A DNA stretch of 64,000 nt, from positions 1 through 64,000 of the forward strand of contig NZ_BJOC01000012.1 of NCBI RefSeq assembly GCF_006540005.1, read 5' to 3'. Position 1 is the first letter of the stretch. Each line of letters begins with the position of its first letter. The DNA is from Halomonas halmophila (lineage in GTDB: Bacteria; Pseudomonadota; Gammaproteobacteria; Pseudomonadales; Halomonadaceae). The notes beneath the pieces are model-generated. The model had not been told where the DNA came from. It searched no databases and saw only the letters and a list, made by a program, of their open reading frames with translations. The position numbers and the translations under genes were made by a program. Positions 63,488 to 64,000 of this stretch are shown here, in pieces.

Positions 63488-64000
63488 ATGACCCGAGTGG
63501 TTATGACCGGCACGGGGCTATTCACGCCGCCGAATGCCATCGACAATGCTGCCCTGGTGGCGAGCTTCAATACCTGGGTGGCGGCCGAGAACGAACGCCT
63601 GGCCGGTGCCATCGAGGCGGGGCAATGTGAGCCGCTGGCGGCCTCCAGCGAGGACTTCATCGTCAAGGCGTCCGGCATTCACAGTCGCTATGTGATGGAT
63701 GCCGAGGGCATTCTGGATCCCGAGCGGATGCGACCGAACCTCCCGGTGCGCGGCAATGATGAGCTGTCGGTCCAGGCCGAAATGGGGCTTGCCGCGGCGC
63801 ACGAGGCCCTGGCGTCGGCGGGGGTGTCGGCCGCCGACATCGACCAGGTGATCGTCGCCTGTTCCAATCTGGAGCGCCCCTATCCGGCCGTGGCGGTCGA
63901 GCTGCAGGCGGCGCTCGGTGCCGGCGGGCATGCCTACGACATGAACGTGGCCTGTTCGTCGGCGACCTTCGCCATCGATGCGGCCAGTAATGCCATTCGC
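63488..64000 (+). CDS. 3-oxoacyl-ACP synthase III family protein (5' part; runs off the window)
   Basis: The first 171 codons of a ketoacyl synthase, cut by the window end. The ATG at 63488 has GGAG six bases upstream. The nucleophile is C156 in DMNVACSSATF. The N-terminal features (TGTGLFTPPNAIDN, ASGIHSRYV, VACSNLERPYPA) are unlike FabH and resemble the Pseudomonas PA3286-type enzyme, which, as recalled, condenses medium-chain acyl-CoA from beta-oxidation with malonyl-ACP. It lies 38 bases after hrpA, near fadD, in keeping with that shunt role. Its C-terminal His and Asn residues are not in view. Confidence 0.85.
   Translation, partial: MTRVVMTGTGLFTPPNAIDNAALVASFNTWVAAENERLAGAIEAGQCEPLAASSEDFIVKASGIHSRYVMDAEGILDPERMRPNLPVRGNDELSVQAEMGLAAAHEALASAGVSAADIDQVIVACSNLERPYPAVAVELQAALGAGGHAYDMNVACSSATFAIDAASNAIR

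Overview
The window looks like chromosome of a Halomonas-like gammaproteobacterium (Halomonadaceae). This rests on high GC content, Asp/Glu-rich extracellular protein sequence typical of halophiles, and core genes of clear gammaproteobacterial type (ybiT, yqjD-yqjE-yqjK, pldA, mscK, dnaX-ybaB-recR, rnd-ycgL-ycgN, modABC, ptrB, yafJ, fadD, hrpA). The genus is inferred from sequence character, not from a database match.

Layout. 1-404 is an unusually AT-rich, T-run-rich leader. 405-15368 is one 4,987-residue modular protein: about nine CBM6/CBM35-like jelly rolls, Ig- and cadherin-like modules, a glucose/sorbosone-dehydrogenase-like beta-propeller, two choice-of-anchor modules and four classical CBM6 copies. 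It ends at a good terminator. 15473-20331 (minus) holds the ABC-F protein YbiT and a tripartite TRAP transporter. 20602-24836 (minus) is an RND pump and its adaptor, with a dense palindromic operator region shared with a divergent YhiN-type flavoprotein. 25114-34884 carries a CHAD protein, a lone ParA, the yqjDEK membrane operon, phospholipase PldA, a large MscK-type channel and TlyA. 34982-38293 (minus) is a two-gene operon of an unrecognised 682-residue protein with papain-like catalytic spacing and an ATP-grasp ligase; it is the best candidate here for an undescribed system. It is divergent from the 4.5S SRP RNA gene ffs.

38899-43169 holds a YebE/DUF533 protein, an acetylpolyamine-type deacetylase, a cation/Ca2+ exchanger, the broken C-terminal end of a UvrD-like helicase and a pRiA4b ORF-3 family gene. 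These last two suggest a decayed insertion between ffs and dnaX. 43514-48608 is the dnaX-ybaB-recR and rnd-ycgL core, interrupted by interspersed repeats. 48828-51982 is ycgN and the molybdate transporter modABC, then convergent ptrB. 54422-57465 is a small operon of a membrane protein, a von Willebrand factor A protein and YafJ. 57619-64000 is fadD, hrpA and the start of a KAS III of the type that takes acyl-CoA into fatty acid synthesis; fadD and the KAS III plausibly link beta-oxidation and lipid synthesis.

Small repeats are a theme. Two copies of a ~145 bp element sit at 46101 and 54229, a 13-bp inverted-repeat element at 43304, palindromic 45-bp repeats at 46275, and four heptamer arrays that begin at or within nine bases of stop codons (48617, 50048, 51981, 59278).
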